Assembly: GCF_007671675.1 (NCBI RefSeq)
Contig: NZ_VCGW01000003.1
Coordinates: 62,001 to 126,000 of the forward strand
DNA: 64,000 nucleotides
DNA from: Marinobacter maritimus
Lineage (GTDB): Bacteria; Pseudomonadota; Gammaproteobacteria; Pseudomonadales; Oleiphilaceae
Direction of reading: 5' to 3'
Shown here one piece after another: positions 7,907 to 17,260 of this stretch. The notes under the pieces are model-generated. The model saw only the letters and a program-made list of their open reading frames with translations. It did no database searches and was not told the DNA's origin. Made by a program: the position numbers and the translations under genes. Every line of letters starts with the position of its first letter. The first letter of the stretch is position 1.

Positions 7907-10828
7907 ATGCTGCACTATTATGATCCAAGCACCGAAAGCTATAAGCCCGGGAACATCGGCCTGAACCCTGATTCCGATTTAGGGACTCCTGCCAGTCTTT
8001 CGGCAGAACGGGTATCCATATCGGTCGATGGCCGTGACATCACTGTACCCGAAGGCACCTCTGTACTACGTGCCGCTGCGCTGGCGGGCATCAACATCCC
8101 CAAGCTGTGCGCCTCCGACAATCTGGAAGCTTTCGGCTCCTGCCGCCTGTGTGCGGTGGAGATCGAAGGCCGCCGTGGCTATCCGGCTTCCTGCACCACG
8201 CCTGTGGCAGAGGGTATGGCGGTTACCACCCAGACTGGCAAGCTCGCCAAGCTGCGCCGCAACATCATGGAGCTGTACATCTCCGATCACCCGCTGGATT
8301 GCCTCACCTGCCCGGCCAATGGCAACTGCGAACTGCAGGATGTGGCCGGCGTGGTGGGCTTGCGTGAAGTACGTTACGGGTTTGACGGCGAGAACCATCT
8401 GGACGCCGAAACAGACAATTCCAACCCCTATTTCAGCTTTGATCCCAGCAAATGCATCGTGTGTTCGCGCTGCGTGCGAGCCTGCGACGAGGTGCAGGGC
8501 ACCTTTGCGCTGACCATCGAAGGCCGCGGGTTCGATTCCAAGGTGGCGGCCAGCCAGAACGACCCGTTCATGGATTCCGAGTGCGTATCCTGCGGCGCCT
8601 GTGTGCAGGCGTGCCCCACCTCCACACTGATGGAAAAGAGCGTAATTGATGCAGGCCAACCAGAGCACAGCATAGTAACCACCTGCGCCTATTGCGGCGT
8701 GGGCTGCTCGTTCAAAGCCGAAATGAAAGGCGACCAGGTGGTCCGCATGGTGCCTTACAAAGGCGGCGAGGCCAATCACGGCCATTCATGCGTGAAAGGC
8801 CGGTTTGCCTTTGGTTATGCCACCCACGAGGACCGGATCAAAGAACCGATGATTCGCGAGTCCATCAACGATCCGTGGCAAGTGGTGTCCTGGGACGAGG
8901 CGCTGGCGTTTGCCGCCAAAAAACTCAAAGGCATTCAGGCCGAGTATGGCCGTGAAAGCATTGGTGGTATTACCTCCTCACGCTGCACCAACGAAGAAAC
9001 CTATCTGGTGCAGAAGCTGGTGCGAGCGGCCTTCGGTAACAACAACACTGACACCTGTGCTCGAGTATGCCATTCCCCCACCGGCTACGGTTTAAAAACC
9101 ACCCTGGGCGAATCAGCCGGTACTCAGACCTTTGATTCGGTGATGAAAGCCGACACCATCATGGTGATCGGAGCCAACCCAACCGATGCGCATCCGGTGT
9201 TCGGCTCACTGATGCGTAAACGCTTGCGCCAGGGCGCCAAACTGATCGTGATTGATCCGCGCCGTATAGATGTGATTCACACGCCCCATGCGGCTGAAGG
9301 CCTGCACCTGCCACTGCGCCCCGGCACCAACGTGGCCATAGTGAACGCACTGGCCCATGTGATTGTGACCGAAGGGCTGGAAGATCAGGATTTCATCAAG
9401 AACCGCTGCGACACCGAGGCCTACAACGCCTGGCGTATGTTTATTTCCGAGGCGCGCAATTCCCCCGAAGCCATGGAAGCGGTAACCGGTGTAGCGGCAG
9501 ATAAGGTACGTGAAGCCGCCCGCATTTATGCACAGGCAGGTAACGGAGCCATTTACTATGGCTTGGGTGTAACCGAACACAGCCAGGGCTCTACCATGGT
9601 GATGGGCATTGCCAACCTGGCTTTGGCCACTGGCAACATCGGCAAAGAAGGTGGTGGTGTAAACCCGCTGCGTGGTCAGAATAACGTGCAGGGCTCCTGC
9701 GATATGGGCTCCTTCCCCCATGAGTTGCCCGGTTACCAGCACGTGAATGACCCGACGGTGCGTGAGCGTTTCCAGGCTGTCTGGGGCGTACCCATCGACG
9801 AGGAGCCAGGCCTGCGCATTCCCAATATGTTTGACGCCGCCATCGCAGGAAGCTTCAAGGCGCTCTACGTGCAGGGAGAGGATATCGCCCAGTCAGACCC
9901 CAACACCCAGCACGTGGAATCGGCTCTCAAAGCCCTGGATTGCCTGATAGTGCAGGACATCTTCCTCAACGAAACCGCCAAATTCGCCCACGTGCTGCTG
10001 CCGGGCTCCACCTTCCTGGAAAAGAACGGCACCTTTACCAACGCCGAGCGCCGCATCAACCGCGTGCGCAAGGTGATGGAGCCCATTGCCGGTATGGAAG
10101 ACTGGGAAGTCACCATGGCGCTGTCCAACGCTCTGGGTTACCCGATGGACTACAACCATCCTTCTGAAATCATGGATGAAATTGCCTCGTTAACGCCCAC
10201 ATTCACCGGCGTAAATTACGACAAGCTGGAGCAGCTGGGCAGTATCCAGTGGCCTTGTAACGATGAGCACCCGGAGGGCACGCCGACCATGCACACGGTG
10301 GACTTCCCCATCGGCAAGGGCAGGTTTGCGGTTACCGAATACCTGGCCAGCGAGGAGCGCGCCAGCCGGCGTTTCCCGCTGCTGCTGACCACCGGGCGAA
10401 TCTTGTCCCAGTACAACGTTGGCGCCCAGACCCGCCGCACCAGCAACAGCGATTGGCATGAAGAAGACGTGCTGGAACTGCACCCCAGCGATGCAGAACT
10501 GCGCGGAGTAAAAGACGGTGACTGGCTGGGCATCAGCAGCCGCGTAGGCCATACCGTGCTGCGGGCAAAACTGAGCACCCGTATGTTGCCGGGTGTGGTT
10601 TACACCACCTTTCACCACCCGGGCAGCGGAGCAAACGTGGTCACCACCGATAATTCCGACTGGGCCACCAACTGCCCGGAATACAAGGTAACGGCCGTTC
10701 AGGTAGAAAAAGTGTCCCAGCCCTCGGATTGGCAGCGTAACTTTGTGGATTTCGACAAGCGCCAGCAGGCCTTGCTGAAGCCCTCCATGGAATGCGGGGA
10801 AGACAGCCATGCAAACGCACTCAAGTAA
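7907..10828 (+). CDS. fdsA: NAD-dependent formate dehydrogenase catalytic alpha subunit (molybdenum bis-MGD)
   Basis: A 973-residue enzyme. Order of domains: [2Fe-2S] ferredoxin (to ~115), NuoG-type His-Cys3 cluster (HPLDCLTCPANGNC), two ferredoxin clusters (CIVCSRCVRAC and CVSCGACVQAC), then the molybdopterin oxidoreductase with its own [4Fe-4S] site (CAYCGVGC) and the active site DTCARVCHSPT, where the metal ligand is cysteine, not selenocysteine. The C-terminus carries the dinucleotide-binding domain. It oxidises formate to CO2 in the cytoplasm; related enzymes also run in reverse. GGAGG precedes the ATG. The neighbouring fdhD and fdsD complete the classical operon. Confidence 0.96.
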   Translation: MLHYYDPSTESYKPGNIGLNPDSDLGTPASLSAERVSISVDGRDITVPEGTSVLRAAALAGINIPKLCASDNLEAFGSCRLCAVEIEGRRGYPASCTTPVAEGMAVTTQTGKLAKLRRNIMELYISDHPLDCLTCPANGNCELQDVAGVVGLREVRYGFDGENHLDAETDNSNPYFSFDPSKCIVCSRCVRACDEVQGTFALTIEGRGFDSKVAASQNDPFMDSECVSCGACVQACPTSTLMEKSVIDAGQPEHSIVTTCAYCGVGCSFKAEMKGDQVVRMVPYKGGEANHGHSCVKGRFAFGYATHEDRIKEPMIRESINDPWQVVSWDEALAFAAKKLKGIQAEYGRESIGGITSSRCTNEETYLVQKLVRAAFGNNNTDTCARVCHSPTGYGLKTTLGESAGTQTFDSVMKADTIMVIGANPTDAHPVFGSLMRKRLRQGAKLIVIDPRRIDVIHTPHAAEGLHLPLRPGTNVAIVNALAHVIVTEGLEDQDFIKNRCDTEAYNAWRMFISEARNSPEAMEAVTGVAADKVREAARIYAQAGNGAIYYGLGVTEHSQGSTMVMGIANLALATGNIGKEGGGVNPLRGQNNVQGSCDMGSFPHELPGYQHVNDPTVRERFQAVWGVPIDEEPGLRIPNMFDAAIAGSFKALYVQGEDIAQSDPNTQHVESALKALDCLIVQDIFLNETAKFAHVLLPGSTFLEKNGTFTNAERRINRVRKVMEPIAGMEDWEVTMALSNALGYPMDYNHPSEIMDEIASLTPTFTGVNYDKLEQLGSIQWPCNDEHPEGTPTMHTVDFPIGKGRFAVTEYLASEERASRRFPLLLTTGRILSQYNVGAQTRRTSNSDWHEEDVLELHPSDAELRGVKDGDWLGISSRVGHTVLRAKLSTRMLPGVVYTTFHHPGSGANVVTTDNSDWATNCPEYKVTAVQVEKVSQPSDWQRNFVDFDKRQQALLKPSMECGEDSHANALK

Positions 10829-11681
10829 TCAGGAACCGGCTGCCGTGGCAGACATACCCGCAAGCACTTCACCGCCTATGAGTGAGGCCCGAGTGAGCGT
10901 GCGTGGCGGTATCGAAGGCGCACGCACTCACGACCTGGTTGCGGAAGAAATTCCGGTCGCCATGATCTACAACGGGGTGTCTCATGCGGTGATGATGGCT
11001 TCGCCCTGCGATCTTGAAGATTTTGCCCTGGGATTCTGCCTGAGCGAAGGCATTCTGCAGCGGCCGGACCAACTGTTCAGCATCGAGATAAAGCCAGGCG
11101 AAAACGGCATAGAAGTGGACATGCACATTTCCGGTGATTGCTATGCCCGCCTGCGGGAGCAGCGCCGCAATATGGCTGGCCGAACCGGTTGCGGGCTTTG
11201 CGGCACAGAATCTCTGGCCCATGTAGTACGAACCCTTGAGAGGATGGCTCCGCAGCCCCTTCCCGGCGATGAAGCCGTTCAAGAAGCGCTGCAAAACCTG
11301 AAAAACCACCAGCCCTTGCAACTGCAAACCGGCGCCACCCACGGTGCCGCCTGGTGCGACACCCAAGGCCGGATTGTTTTGGCCCGGGAAGACGTAGGAA
11401 GGCATAACGCGCTGGACAAATTGATCGGTGCCCGCCTGCGCGAATACGGCGATCAAGCCTTTGGCGAAGGTTTCGCACTGATCTCCAGTCGCGCCAGTTT
11501 CGAAATGGTGCAAAAGAGCGCCAGTGTCGGCATATCAACTCTGGTGGCGGTATCCGCCCCCACCGCACTGGCCATCCGCGAGGCCCAAAAAAGCGGCATG
11601 AACCTCATCGGCTTCGCCCGTCCTGGCCGACACGTAATCTATACCCGTGGCGAAGAAGCGGCTCAGGAGAGAAAGTCGTGA
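10809..11681 (+). CDS. fdhD: Formate dehydrogenase accessory sulfurtransferase FdhD
   Basis: A 290-residue FdhD-family protein (FdsC in fds operons). The conserved redox motif CGLCG lies near residue 130 and the family segment LAREDVGRHNALDKLIG near 195. FdhD moves sulfur from a cysteine desulfurase to the bis-MGD cofactor so that the alpha subunit becomes active. The start codon lies within the last 20 bases of fdsA, so translation is probably coupled; an internal ATG at 10878 is a possible alternative start since the first ~23 residues are low-complexity. Confidence 0.93.
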   Translation: MQTHSSNQEPAAVADIPASTSPPMSEARVSVRGGIEGARTHDLVAEEIPVAMIYNGVSHAVMMASPCDLEDFALGFCLSEGILQRPDQLFSIEIKPGENGIEVDMHISGDCYARLREQRRNMAGRTGCGLCGTESLAHVVRTLERMAPQPLPGDEAVQEALQNLKNHQPLQLQTGATHGAAWCDTQGRIVLAREDVGRHNALDKLIGARLREYGDQAFGEGFALISSRASFEMVQKSASVGISTLVAVSAPTALAIREAQKSGMNLIGFARPGRHVIYTRGEEAAQERKS

Positions 11682-11896
11682 GCGACCAGCAGTTGAACAA
11701 CCTGATCAAAATGCTCGACCAGATTATCGCCAACAACCTGCACCATGGTGACAACGATAAGGTAACCGACGTGGCTGCCGACCACCTGCATAAGTTCTGG
11801 GCCCGCAGTATGAAGCAACAAATCATCGCCTACGCCATCGAAAACCCGGCAGAGCTGTCTGCATTAGCCCGATCGACTATTGCCAAGCTGGAGTAA
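11678..11896 (+). CDS. fdsD: Formate dehydrogenase delta subunit
   Basis: A 72-residue small acidic-basic helical protein of the FdsD family (NLIKMLDQIIANN, DHLHKFWARSMKQQI). It overlaps the fdhD stop by four bases (GTGA) and closes the operon. FdsD has been linked to assembly or stability of the FdsABG complex; size and position are as expected. Confidence 0.9.
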   Translation: MSDQQLNNLIKMLDQIIANNLHHGDNDKVTDVAADHLHKFWARSMKQQIIAYAIENPAELSALARSTIAKLE

Positions 11897-12011
11897 ACAC
11901 CGTTCCAAATAAGGTTTAACTGTGTTTTACAATTAATGTTTTGATACTGCGCTACAGTTGCATGATGTTTATATTGACAGCCTTCAGTGCTGGGCCAAAG
12001 CCATGCAAGGT

Positions 12012-13334
12012 ATGTACGTTGAGCTTGTTGAAACCCGGATAGATACTGCTGATCTGGAAATCGGCATGCATATCATCCGGTTGGATAGACCTTGGGAAGA
12101 AACAGACTTTCTCATGCAGGGCTTTATTATCAGAGACCTGAACGAAGTCCACGCGTTGCGTCTTCAATGTGATTTTGTGGTTATACAAGGCGTAGCCGAG
12201 AAAAAGCGGGAACCCAGAGAGAAAGTTTCCAGCAGGGGTCGTCTGGCAGGTTTTTTCAAGCCCAAACAGAAGTCTACGCAGCCGCAGAAACCCGGCTCCG
12301 CCCGGACAATTCCCCGAAAGCGTGTTTCCTACATAAACCAGGTGAGCATGAGTCGGGAATTGCAAACGGCGACCATGCGGTTTGAAGACGCTCAGAGCAC
12401 GGCCAAATCCATCATGTCCGGTTTGCGCATCAGCCGCACGCTGGATATAAACAACGCCCGAAGGGTTGTGAATAGTTGCGTAGAGAGTGTGCTGCGCAAC
12501 GAAAATGCTTTGATGCTGCTCACCAAGATCAAGAACCAGGATGAGTATACCGCTGAACATTGCATCAACGTTTCCATTCTGGCCGCAGCGTTTGGAAAAT
12601 CTCTGGGCATGATAAAGGGCGAAATTCAGAACCTGGCGCTGTGCGGCCTGCTGCACGATGTTGGCAAAACCAGAATTCCGAATGAGGTTCTGAATAAGCC
12701 AACCAGCCTGACCGGCGACGAGTTTGCGTTAATGCGAAACCATACGGTTCATGGCCGTACCATTCTTATGAGCACTGGTGCCTCACTGCAAAGCGCTGTG
12801 GACGTGGCCTTCTCGCATCACGAGCGAATAGACGGCAAAGGCTATCCAAGAGGACTACCGGCGGAAAACATACCCTACTTTGCAAAGATCATCGCGCTGG
12901 TGGATACCTACGATGCGATTACCAGCACGCGTGTTTATCAAAAAGCCCTCGCGTCCATGCATGCTCTGGAGATCATCCACAATAATCGCGGAACCCAGTT
13001 TGATACTGAGCTGGCTGACGCGTTTATTCAGATGGTGGGCATTTATCCACCCGGATCCATCGCCGAAATGGTGAACGGAGAAGTGGGGATCGTGGTCGAA
13101 AGCCATGCGCTGCACAAACTCAAGCCGAAGGTCTTAATGGTTCGGGATGCGGATAAAACACCAGTAGCCTCTTTCAAGGTATTGGATTTACAAGCGGCTC
13201 CAAAAGACGATAACGGGGTGGTCTACCAAATCGCCAAAGAGGTGCCAGACGGGACTTACGGTATTTTACTGCAGGACTTCGTGAAGGAAGGTTTGATCGT
13301 AACAGCGCCTTTGTCTTCGTTTGATACAGAATAG
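12012..13334 (+). CDS. HD-GYP domain protein with DUF3391, probable cyclic-di-GMP phosphodiesterase
   Basis: About 440 residues. The N-terminal DUF3391 domain begins VELVETRIDTADLEIGMHI; the C-terminal HD-GYP domain shows HCINVSILA, HDVGKTRIP (HDxGK), RNHTVHGRTIL and HHERIDGKGYP (the GYP motif), then DTYDAITSTRVYQ. All metal and signature residues appear intact, so it is expected to hydrolyse c-di-GMP in the cytoplasm. The frame is open from a TTG at 11958; ATG codons at 12003 and 12012 are better starts because DUF3391 proteins begin close to this point. It stands alone, about 115 bases after fdsD. Confidence 0.88.
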   Translation: MYVELVETRIDTADLEIGMHIIRLDRPWEETDFLMQGFIIRDLNEVHALRLQCDFVVIQGVAEKKREPREKVSSRGRLAGFFKPKQKSTQPQKPGSARTIPRKRVSYINQVSMSRELQTATMRFEDAQSTAKSIMSGLRISRTLDINNARRVVNSCVESVLRNENALMLLTKIKNQDEYTAEHCINVSILAAAFGKSLGMIKGEIQNLALCGLLHDVGKTRIPNEVLNKPTSLTGDEFALMRNHTVHGRTILMSTGASLQSAVDVAFSHHERIDGKGYPRGLPAENIPYFAKIIALVDTYDAITSTRVYQKALASMHALEIIHNNRGTQFDTELADAFIQMVGIYPPGSIAEMVNGEVGIVVESHALHKLKPKVLMVRDADKTPVASFKVLDLQAAPKDDNGVVYQIAKEVPDGTYGILLQDFVKEGLIVTAPLSSFDTE

Positions 13335-13568
13335 AGCACAAGTGGGAGTATCTGCGGGCAGGCGATAAGTTGCCCGAAGGTTGACCTGGCTGTGGTTCCG
13401 ACCGGGACTCCCGTGAGTTTCTGGCCCGCGGTTATCGCGTTACTGCCTTTGATGCCTCTGATAAGCTGGCCGGCCTTGCACCCAGGGCCATAAGCCACCC
13501 CGTTTCCGTTCGCACATTTGATCAGGTAAGTGAATATCAAGCCTACGGGGCTTTCGCAAAGTCTAGAG
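13334..13568 (+). pseudogene. Remnant of a class I SAM-dependent methyltransferase
   Basis: Not an intact gene. One frame reads KWEYLRAGDKLPEG, then a TGA at 13382, then PGCGSDRDSREFLARGYRV and TAFDASDKLAGLAPRAISHP. This matches the motif I region (vLDLGCGSGRDS) and the following strand of TehB-like methyltransferases, with the bases coding LDLG disturbed. After QVSEYQAYG near 13550 the similarity stops. The start and most of the enzyme are missing; the piece abuts the HD-GYP stop on one side and the HNH gene on the other. Confidence 0.6.
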
Positions 13569-13624
13569 AGGCCTCACCTTTGAAACTTTATTTACCTACC
13601 TAATCTCACAGTCTCCCAACCTCC

Positions 13625-14389
13625 TCACTGTATGAAAAGACATTCACGATGCCAGCGCATAAACTCTGGCGATGGCGAGAACTTATCCGGCAATTCAATT
13701 GTGGTTCCGGTTCGTTCCAGAAACGTCTCGCGTATGTGATTGTTGCTTTTCTGTTTTTCTAATTCCGATGAAACCATCAACCTATAGTCATCGGCGAATG
13801 TGATTAAGCCGATATCAAAAGCTCGATCATAAAAGGTGCTGAGACACAGCCCGTTACGAGGGTTTAGGCGATTATGCTCGTCTTCGGCCCAGGGTTTGAT
13901 GTGGCTGGCTACCAGAAAGCGTGAGTCAGCAATGCCGGTGACGCAGCACTGATAGTGATACGCGGAAAGAACAGCTTTGCGAAATAGGTTTTGGCTTTTG
14001 CGACGTTGGATAACTGCGGAGGTGGTTCCACCATGATAGTTATCTAATTCGATAGTGTCTGGACCATCAGGCCCGACCGAATCTAAGCTCTCCAGAGCCA
14101 TGGCAATCTCAGCCATGATTTTGGTGGGATTTAGGCTAAATTCCTGCCACATCTCTCGATCGGCCCGCGAGGCCCCAGCCAACCCTTTGCGTCCAGAGTT
14201 GGTGATAACCGGATCTAGGCTGGCGAGATTGCTCAATTTCATAGCAATGGAGCTGGGTGACCGTTCTAGCTTGAGTGCGACCTCAATAATACGAGGGTGG
14301 TGCTGATGAAACTTGCCGAAGGGCAGTTCGCAATAAAGCCCCAAGGCAATTAGTAGATCAAACTCCGACCATTTCTTTCTTGTTGTCAT
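13625..14389 (-). CDS. HNH endonuclease family protein (HNH_2 type)
   Basis: A 254-residue protein. The C-terminal half has the HNH_2 layout: a cysteine/strand region CCVTGIADSRFLVASHIKPW, then RLNPRNGLCLSTFYDRAFD and GLITFADD. Such domains occur in putative restriction endonucleases and defence proteins. The N-terminal ~120 residues (EFDLLIALGLYC, SSIAMKLSNLASLDP) are shared by a set of solitary HNH proteins and may recognise DNA. No methyltransferase or partner subunit is adjacent. By eye it is AT-richer than its neighbours and it follows a broken methyltransferase, both suggesting acquisition. Function beyond nuclease is not predictable. Confidence 0.8.
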   Translation of the reverse strand: MTTRKKWSEFDLLIALGLYCELPFGKFHQHHPRIIEVALKLERSPSSIAMKLSNLASLDPVITNSGRKGLAGASRADREMWQEFSLNPTKIMAEIAMALESLDSVGPDGPDTIELDNYHGGTTSAVIQRRKSQNLFRKAVLSAYHYQCCVTGIADSRFLVASHIKPWAEDEHNRLNPRNGLCLSTFYDRAFDIGLITFADDYRLMVSSELEKQKSNNHIRETFLERTGTTIELPDKFSPSPEFMRWHRECLFIQ

Positions 14390-14425
14390 GCCGCTGCCTT
14401 CACAAGAGGGCTAGAATTTAGCCCA

Positions 14426-15736
14426 TCAATGCAACTTCATCCGCGGCTGCATCGCCCGACTGATCTTATCCATAAACCAGATCACGCCAGTGCGCAGAAA
14501 GCCGTGCAGCGCTACCTGGTGCATGCGGTACAGCGACACATAAAACAACCGTGCCACTTTGCCTTCAATGTACATGCTGCGGCCCGAAAGGTTGCCCATC
14601 AGGTTGCCTACGGTGGTGTAGTGGCTGAAGTTGATCAGCGAGCCGTAGTCGTTGTAAACGAAGGGTACGGCATCTTTGCCTTCCAGTCGGTTGCACAGGG
14701 TTTTAAATAAGGCGTCGGCTTGCTGGTGTGCGGCCTGGGCGCGAGGTGCTACCGGCCGGTCGGTACCTGGTTGTGGGCAGGCGGCGCAGTCGCCGAAGGC
14801 GAAAATGTCAGAATCCCTGGTGGTTTGCAGGGTCTGTTGCACAATCAACTGGTTGCTGCGGTTGGATTCCAGGCCGTCGAGGTCGGCGAGAAATGCGGGT
14901 GCCTTAATACCGGCGGCCCAGATGGTCATTTCCGAGGGCAATTCGGTGCCATCTTTAAGTACAACCAGGCCGGGGCGAATTTCGCTTACAGGTTGCCCGT
15001 TAAGGACTTTCACATGCTGATGCCCGAGTTCCTTGGTGGCTGCGGCTGAGAGTCGGGCCGGGAGCGCCGGTAGAATGCGGTCGGCGGCTTCAATCACGGT
15101 GATGGATACATCGGACGCTTTGAGGTGGTTCATGCCGTACACCGGCAGTTCCCGCGAGGCTAATCGTAGCTCTGCAGCCAGCTCAACACCGGTGGCACCG
15201 GCGCCTATAATGCTGATGTTCAACATATGATCGCCGCCTTGCCGAGCCTCGTGGTTTTTGCGCAGAAAGGCGTTAAGCATCAGGTTGTGGAAGCGCCGGG
15301 CCTGTTTCAGGCTGTCGAGGAACAAGCAGTGTTCCTGTGCGCCGGGGGTACCGAAATCATTTGCGGTACTGCCTACGGCTATAACCAGTGTGTCGTAATT
15401 CAGGTGGCGCTCGGGAACCACTTCTTTGCCTTCTTCATCGAGGAAGGGCGCGATGATCAGTTTTTTGGTTTCACGATTCAGGCCGCTCATGCGCCCTAGT
15501 TGGAATTCATAGTGGTGCGTGCGGGCGTGGGCCCGGTAGTTTACCTCATTGGAATTGGCGTCCAGCGAGCCGGATGCAACCTCGTGCAGGAGAGGCTTCC
15601 ACACGTGAGTCAGGCCTGCGTCAACGAGGGTGATGCGAGCTTTGCCTTTTTTGCCGAGCTTCTTGCCCAGGCTGGTAACAAGTTCGAGGCCTCCGGCGCC
15701 ACCACCGACGACGACAATATGATGAAGATTTTCCAT
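14426..15736 (-). CDS. ndh: Type II NADH:quinone oxidoreductase (NDH-2)
   Basis: A 436-residue FAD-dependent pyridine nucleotide-disulfide family protein. The FAD motif VVGGGAGGLELVTSLG is at the N-terminus, the NADH motif GAGATGVELAAEL near residue 178, and FAFGDCAACPQ near 315 closes the flavin site. The C-terminal amphipathic segment (FLRTGVIWFMDKISRAMQPRMKL) is the expected membrane anchor. It transfers electrons from NADH to quinone without pumping protons. It is monocistronic. Confidence 0.9.
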   Translation of the reverse strand: MENLHHIVVVGGGAGGLELVTSLGKKLGKKGKARITLVDAGLTHVWKPLLHEVASGSLDANSNEVNYRAHARTHHYEFQLGRMSGLNRETKKLIIAPFLDEEGKEVVPERHLNYDTLVIAVGSTANDFGTPGAQEHCLFLDSLKQARRFHNLMLNAFLRKNHEARQGGDHMLNISIIGAGATGVELAAELRLASRELPVYGMNHLKASDVSITVIEAADRILPALPARLSAAATKELGHQHVKVLNGQPVSEIRPGLVVLKDGTELPSEMTIWAAGIKAPAFLADLDGLESNRSNQLIVQQTLQTTRDSDIFAFGDCAACPQPGTDRPVAPRAQAAHQQADALFKTLCNRLEGKDAVPFVYNDYGSLINFSHYTTVGNLMGNLSGRSMYIEGKVARLFYVSLYRMHQVALHGFLRTGVIWFMDKISRAMQPRMKLH

Positions 15737-15924
15737 AGCAATCCAACCTGTAAGTAAAGAGAGCCAAACGCTCTTTCTGAAAAACGCTTGGCTGTCGTCA
15801 CTGGAGCCTGGTTACAAGGTAGGATACTAATGCTGCCAGAATAATACTAACGTGCTCCGGGCAGCCGGCACAATTGGTCGTAAGACCTATTGGCTGTTAA
15901 ACACACAGCAAGAGACAGGACAGT

Positions 15925-16485
15925 ATGAAAGTAGCAGTTTACTGTGGTTCCCGTTCAGGTAACGAGCCGCTATACGCTGAGAAGGCTAGAGAGTTGGGTG
16001 AGTTCTTCGGTCATAACGGTATAGACCTGGTGTTTGGCGGGGGGCATGTCGGCCTGATGGGTATTATTGCTGACGCGGTTCTGGCTAGCGGCGGCAAGGT
16101 TTATGGCGTTATCCCGGAACATTTGTTGAATCGGGAACTGGCACACTCGGATCTTACCGAGCTTTTTGTTGTGAATAATATGCATGAACGCAAGGCGAAG
16201 ATGGCGGAGTTGGCCGATGGCTTTGTTGCCCTGCCGGGCGGTATTGGCACGCTGGAGGAAATCTTTGAGGCCTGGACTTGGGCGCAGCTCGGTTTTCACC
16301 AGAAGCCGTGCGCCTTCTATAACGTGAAGGGTTTTTACGACTCGTTGTTGGAGATGATCAAAACCATGGTGGCCTCTGGTTTTGTTAAACAGCAATACCT
16401 CGACATGATCGTGCTGGCGGATACCCCGACAGAGCTGGTTGATGGCTTCAAGGCCTACGTGCCGCCTCGGGAAAAGTGGACCTGA
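15925..16485 (+). CDS. LOG family protein (TIGR00730), cytokinin-type nucleoside 5'-monophosphate phosphoribohydrolase
   Basis: A 186-residue Rossmann-fold protein. Diagnostic motifs GGGHVGLMG near residue 38 and PGGIGTLEE near residue 105 are intact; the catalytic Arg/Glu region ERKAKM precedes the latter. LOG enzymes remove ribose 5-phosphate from nucleotide monophosphates (AMP or N6-substituted AMP). AGGACAG lies before the ATG. No pathway partner adjoins it. Confidence 0.9.
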   Translation: MKVAVYCGSRSGNEPLYAEKARELGEFFGHNGIDLVFGGGHVGLMGIIADAVLASGGKVYGVIPEHLLNRELAHSDLTELFVVNNMHERKAKMAELADGFVALPGGIGTLEEIFEAWTWAQLGFHQKPCAFYNVKGFYDSLLEMIKTMVASGFVKQQYLDMIVLADTPTELVDGFKAYVPPREKWT

Positions 16486-16509
16486 GCAAGCGTGAGCGCC
16501 TGACTGAAT

Positions 16510-16554
16510 TCAAAGCCGGCTGACTTTGCCCATCAGTCGGCCCAGGTACAGTTG
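16510..16554 (-). pseudogene. Second copy of the 3' end of the spermidine-synthase-like gene
   Basis: The last 15 codons here read QLYLGRLMGKVSRL-stop, close to PIDWSRLMNRVSRL-stop of the intact gene at 19268-20008. At DNA level 29 of the first 34 bases from the stop codon match, including a 16-base exact stretch. No further similarity is obvious upstream. Confidence 0.5.
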
Positions 16555-16651
16555 ACTTTGGGGGCGTTGGGGTGCGGCCAGTCGCAACCACCTCGACGGT
16601 GATATCCACGCGCACCGCCAGATAGCTTCTGCGTATCCTTGGCAAATATTT

Positions 16652-17260
16652 TTACCAGCGGTCAAGCTGAAGACCGTGTTGTTTGAGGTAATCACCCTCA
16701 CGTTCCATGTAAGCCTCCAGGGCACCCTCGTACCTGACATCATCGTCAAAAGGTACTGCTTTATAGCGCCCCACTTCGATTGCGGTCTCGGCCCAGTTCA
16801 TAATCCACATGATAACCGTACCACCGGGGGCGAGCCCTAAAACCAACGTATCGCGTGGCATGTTGATGATTTTTCCATTTCTTTGAACCGGTGCGGGTTG
16901 CTCCATGCGCTCACGCAAGGCTTCCGGATCGGGGATGTGGATAAGCCGGGTATAGGACTGCTGTTCGGCGAAGGAAAACCATGTCACGTGGATGTAGTCG
17001 GGCATGGGGTCCAAATCTGAATTCCCATTCCCCGGCGCTTTCCAGCAACAGCCAGTGATGCCAATCGGGTGCCACCAGGCTCGCTCTCCTGTCGCTTCGA
17101 ACTGCACTGGCTTGACCCACGCATCGTAATGTCGGGGCACACTGACACGAAGTCGGTACTTCACTGGATGATCCCATTCAGGCGTACCCGCGATGGAGCA
17201 GCCACTTAACAGGAAGTTCGTGCAGAGCACCGTCACAAGCACTACAAGTCTTCTGATCAT
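16652..17260 (-). CDS. DUF2931-family lipoprotein, candidate immunity protein for the adjacent PAAR effector
   Basis: A 202-residue lipoprotein with the lipobox LLSGC at residues 17-21, so it should be anchored in the envelope. The body resembles DUF2931 proteins (aromatic WWHPIGITGCCW, then GLAPGGTVIMWIMNW and GRYKAVPF), which are often found after PAAR/DUF2235 type VI effector genes and are suspected immunity proteins against periplasmic lipases. Its ATG overlaps the stop of the effector gene by four bases (ATGA), the usual toxin-immunity arrangement. Immunity is inferred. Confidence 0.7.
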   Translation of the reverse strand: MIRRLVVLVTVLCTNFLLSGCSIAGTPEWDHPVKYRLRVSVPRHYDAWVKPVQFEATGERAWWHPIGITGCCWKAPGNGNSDLDPMPDYIHVTWFSFAEQQSYTRLIHIPDPEALRERMEQPAPVQRNGKIINMPRDTLVLGLAPGGTVIMWIMNWAETAIEVGRYKAVPFDDDVRYEGALEAYMEREGDYLKQHGLQLDRW

